DNA of 64,000 nt from JAHJQZ01 sp963676075 (GTDB taxonomy: Bacteria > Pseudomonadota > Alphaproteobacteria > Rhizobiales > Devosiaceae), in contig CAXXNZ010000031.1 in NCBI GenBank assembly GCA_963676075.2, positions 310,001-374,000 of the forward strand, given 5' to 3'. The notes under the pieces were generated by a model that saw only the letters and a list, made by a program, of their open reading frames with translations, had not been told where the DNA came from and searched no databases. Below are positions 63,313 through 64,000 of this stretch, piece by piece. Within the stretch, counting starts at the first letter, position 1, and every line of letters begins with the position of its first letter. A program made the position numbers and the translations under genes.

Positions 63313-64000
63313 ATGAACAATCTCGTTGCGACTGAAACGGACAAAAGACCAACCGGCGTCGATCGCCTGTTCGGCGATCAGACCTATCACTTCCAGGCCA
63401 TGCGGGTCCTGAGCGATACCGCTGTCGGAGCGGCCGACATCAATGAGGTCCTGCAAACCATCGCCACCATCCCGGAAGGCGACGAGAGTGCCTGGTACGA
63501 GGCTTTCGCGCAAACGGCCCGGAATTGCGAGGCCCTTGCCGAAAGCTGTCAGGATCGCATCAGCAAGGGACTGGCGCTGAAGCGGGCGCACACCTACTGG
63601 CGGACGGCCGAATTCCTGTTGTCGCCGTCGGACCCGCGCCGCGACATCGCCTGGGAACGGCAGATCTCCGATTTTAATGCCGGGCTGACAGAGCTTGGCG
63701 TCGACTTCGAGCGCTTTTCCGTTCCTTATGAGACCGGCCACATCAATGCGATCTACTATCCGGCGCCGGGCGGGCAGGACAAGCCGCTCATCGTTGTCGT
63801 CGGCGGCTATGACAGCTCGCTGGAAGAGCTCTATTTCTTCATCGGCAAGGACGCCAACGAGCGTGGCTATGACGTGCTGACCTATGAAGGGCCGGGGCAG
63901 GGTGCCATGCTGCGCGAGCAGCAGATCTATTTCACCCATGAATGGGAAAAGCCGACATCGGCGCTGCTGGATCACTTCACTGCCAATTTCCCCCGGCACG
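63313..64000 (+). CDS. Alpha/beta hydrolase, N-terminal part
   Basis: The frame is open from ATG 63313, preceded by AAGGAGA, to the window end (229 residues). It begins MNNLVATETDKRPTGVDRLF, has a helical N-terminal region with RAHTYWRTAEFLL, then the hydrolase core: a beta strand with PLIVVVGGYDSSLEELYFF (oxyanion region) and GYDVLTYEGPGQGAML. This is the layout of the esterase/DUF1100 and 2,6-dihydropseudooxynicotine hydrolase-like group. The nucleophile serine elbow lies beyond the window. The divergent AraC regulator suggests inducible catabolism. Confidence 0.88.
   Translation, partial: MNNLVATETDKRPTGVDRLFGDQTYHFQAMRVLSDTAVGAADINEVLQTIATIPEGDESAWYEAFAQTARNCEALAESCQDRISKGLALKRAHTYWRTAEFLLSPSDPRRDIAWERQISDFNAGLTELGVDFERFSVPYETGHINAIYYPAPGGQDKPLIVVVGGYDSSLEELYFFIGKDANERGYDVLTYEGPGQGAMLREQQIYFTHEWEKPTSALLDHFTANFPRH

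Noticed and set aside
1..64000. CRISPR arrays, prophage, insertion sequences, tRNA or rRNA genes
   Set aside because: No spaced repeat series, transposase, integrase, phage structural gene or cloverleaf sequence was seen in the window.

Overview
The window reads as a high-GC chromosomal segment of an alphaproteobacterium, most likely a member of the Hyphomicrobiales (rhizobia-like). The evidence is the gene content and layout: an ATP-grasp/Alpha-E/transglutaminase block, the order glgP-glgB-glgC-glgA-pgm-glgX, a urea ABC importer (urtABCDE) running into urease genes, chemoreceptors ending in a [DE]WSEF tail, and intergenic palindromes of the kind common in rhizobia. No phage, insertion sequence, CRISPR array, rRNA or tRNA was found. 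Genus cannot be fixed from the sequence.

Layout, left to right. 1-4154: end of a DUF2126 gene, an ATP-grasp/Alpha-E fusion and a transglutaminase-like protease (an amide-bond chemistry locus). 4176-10631: a divergent TetR regulator facing a cassette of LolA-like lipoprotein, two FtsX/MacB-type permeases, an ATPase, an outer-membrane barrel and a small membrane protein, with a perfect operator in the divergent promoter. 10639-13184: modABC molybdate importer. 13296-14521: a small unknown protein and a convergent nucleoside hydrolase. 14773-25982: the glycogen operon; pgm and glgX are broken by single-base indels. 25985-42248 (mostly minus strand): urea import and urease genes under a predicted sigma-54/NtrC promoter. 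The urease genes are split by an insert holding a RES/Xre toxin-antitoxin pair, two acetyltransferases, a twin-CX7C secreted peptide, a hemolysin III-like protein and an MliC-like inhibitor. 42810-44522: alanine dehydrogenase and a divergent Lrp-type regulator. 44680-50425: two membrane chemoreceptors and a soluble protein with a reversed chemoreceptor/Cache layout. 50464-53665: small secreted protein, DUF2461 protein, GAF/HD-GYP phosphodiesterase and OsmC. 53806-58841: a YdeP-type molybdopterin oxidoreductase and an NMT1-type ABC importer behind a RutR-like box. 59041-62118: a second GAF/HD-GYP protein and the ABC-F gene ettA, both frameshifted. 62154-64000: an AraC regulator divergent from an alpha/beta hydrolase that leaves the window, separated by 21-bp-spaced direct repeats.

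How parts fit together: urea uptake, urease, alanine dehydrogenase and the NtrC/sigma-54 signals suggest a nitrogen-scavenging region. ModABC could supply molybdenum to the Mo-bis-MGD oxidoreductase at 53806. The HD-GYP proteins and chemoreceptors suggest motility and c-di-GMP control.

Sequence quality: six genes (pgm, glgX, an osmC-like gene, the importer permease, the second HD-GYP gene and ettA) carry single-base indels, mostly insertions in short homopolymers, while neighbours are clean. This looks more like uncorrected long-read errors than gene decay, so these genes may be intact in the organism.
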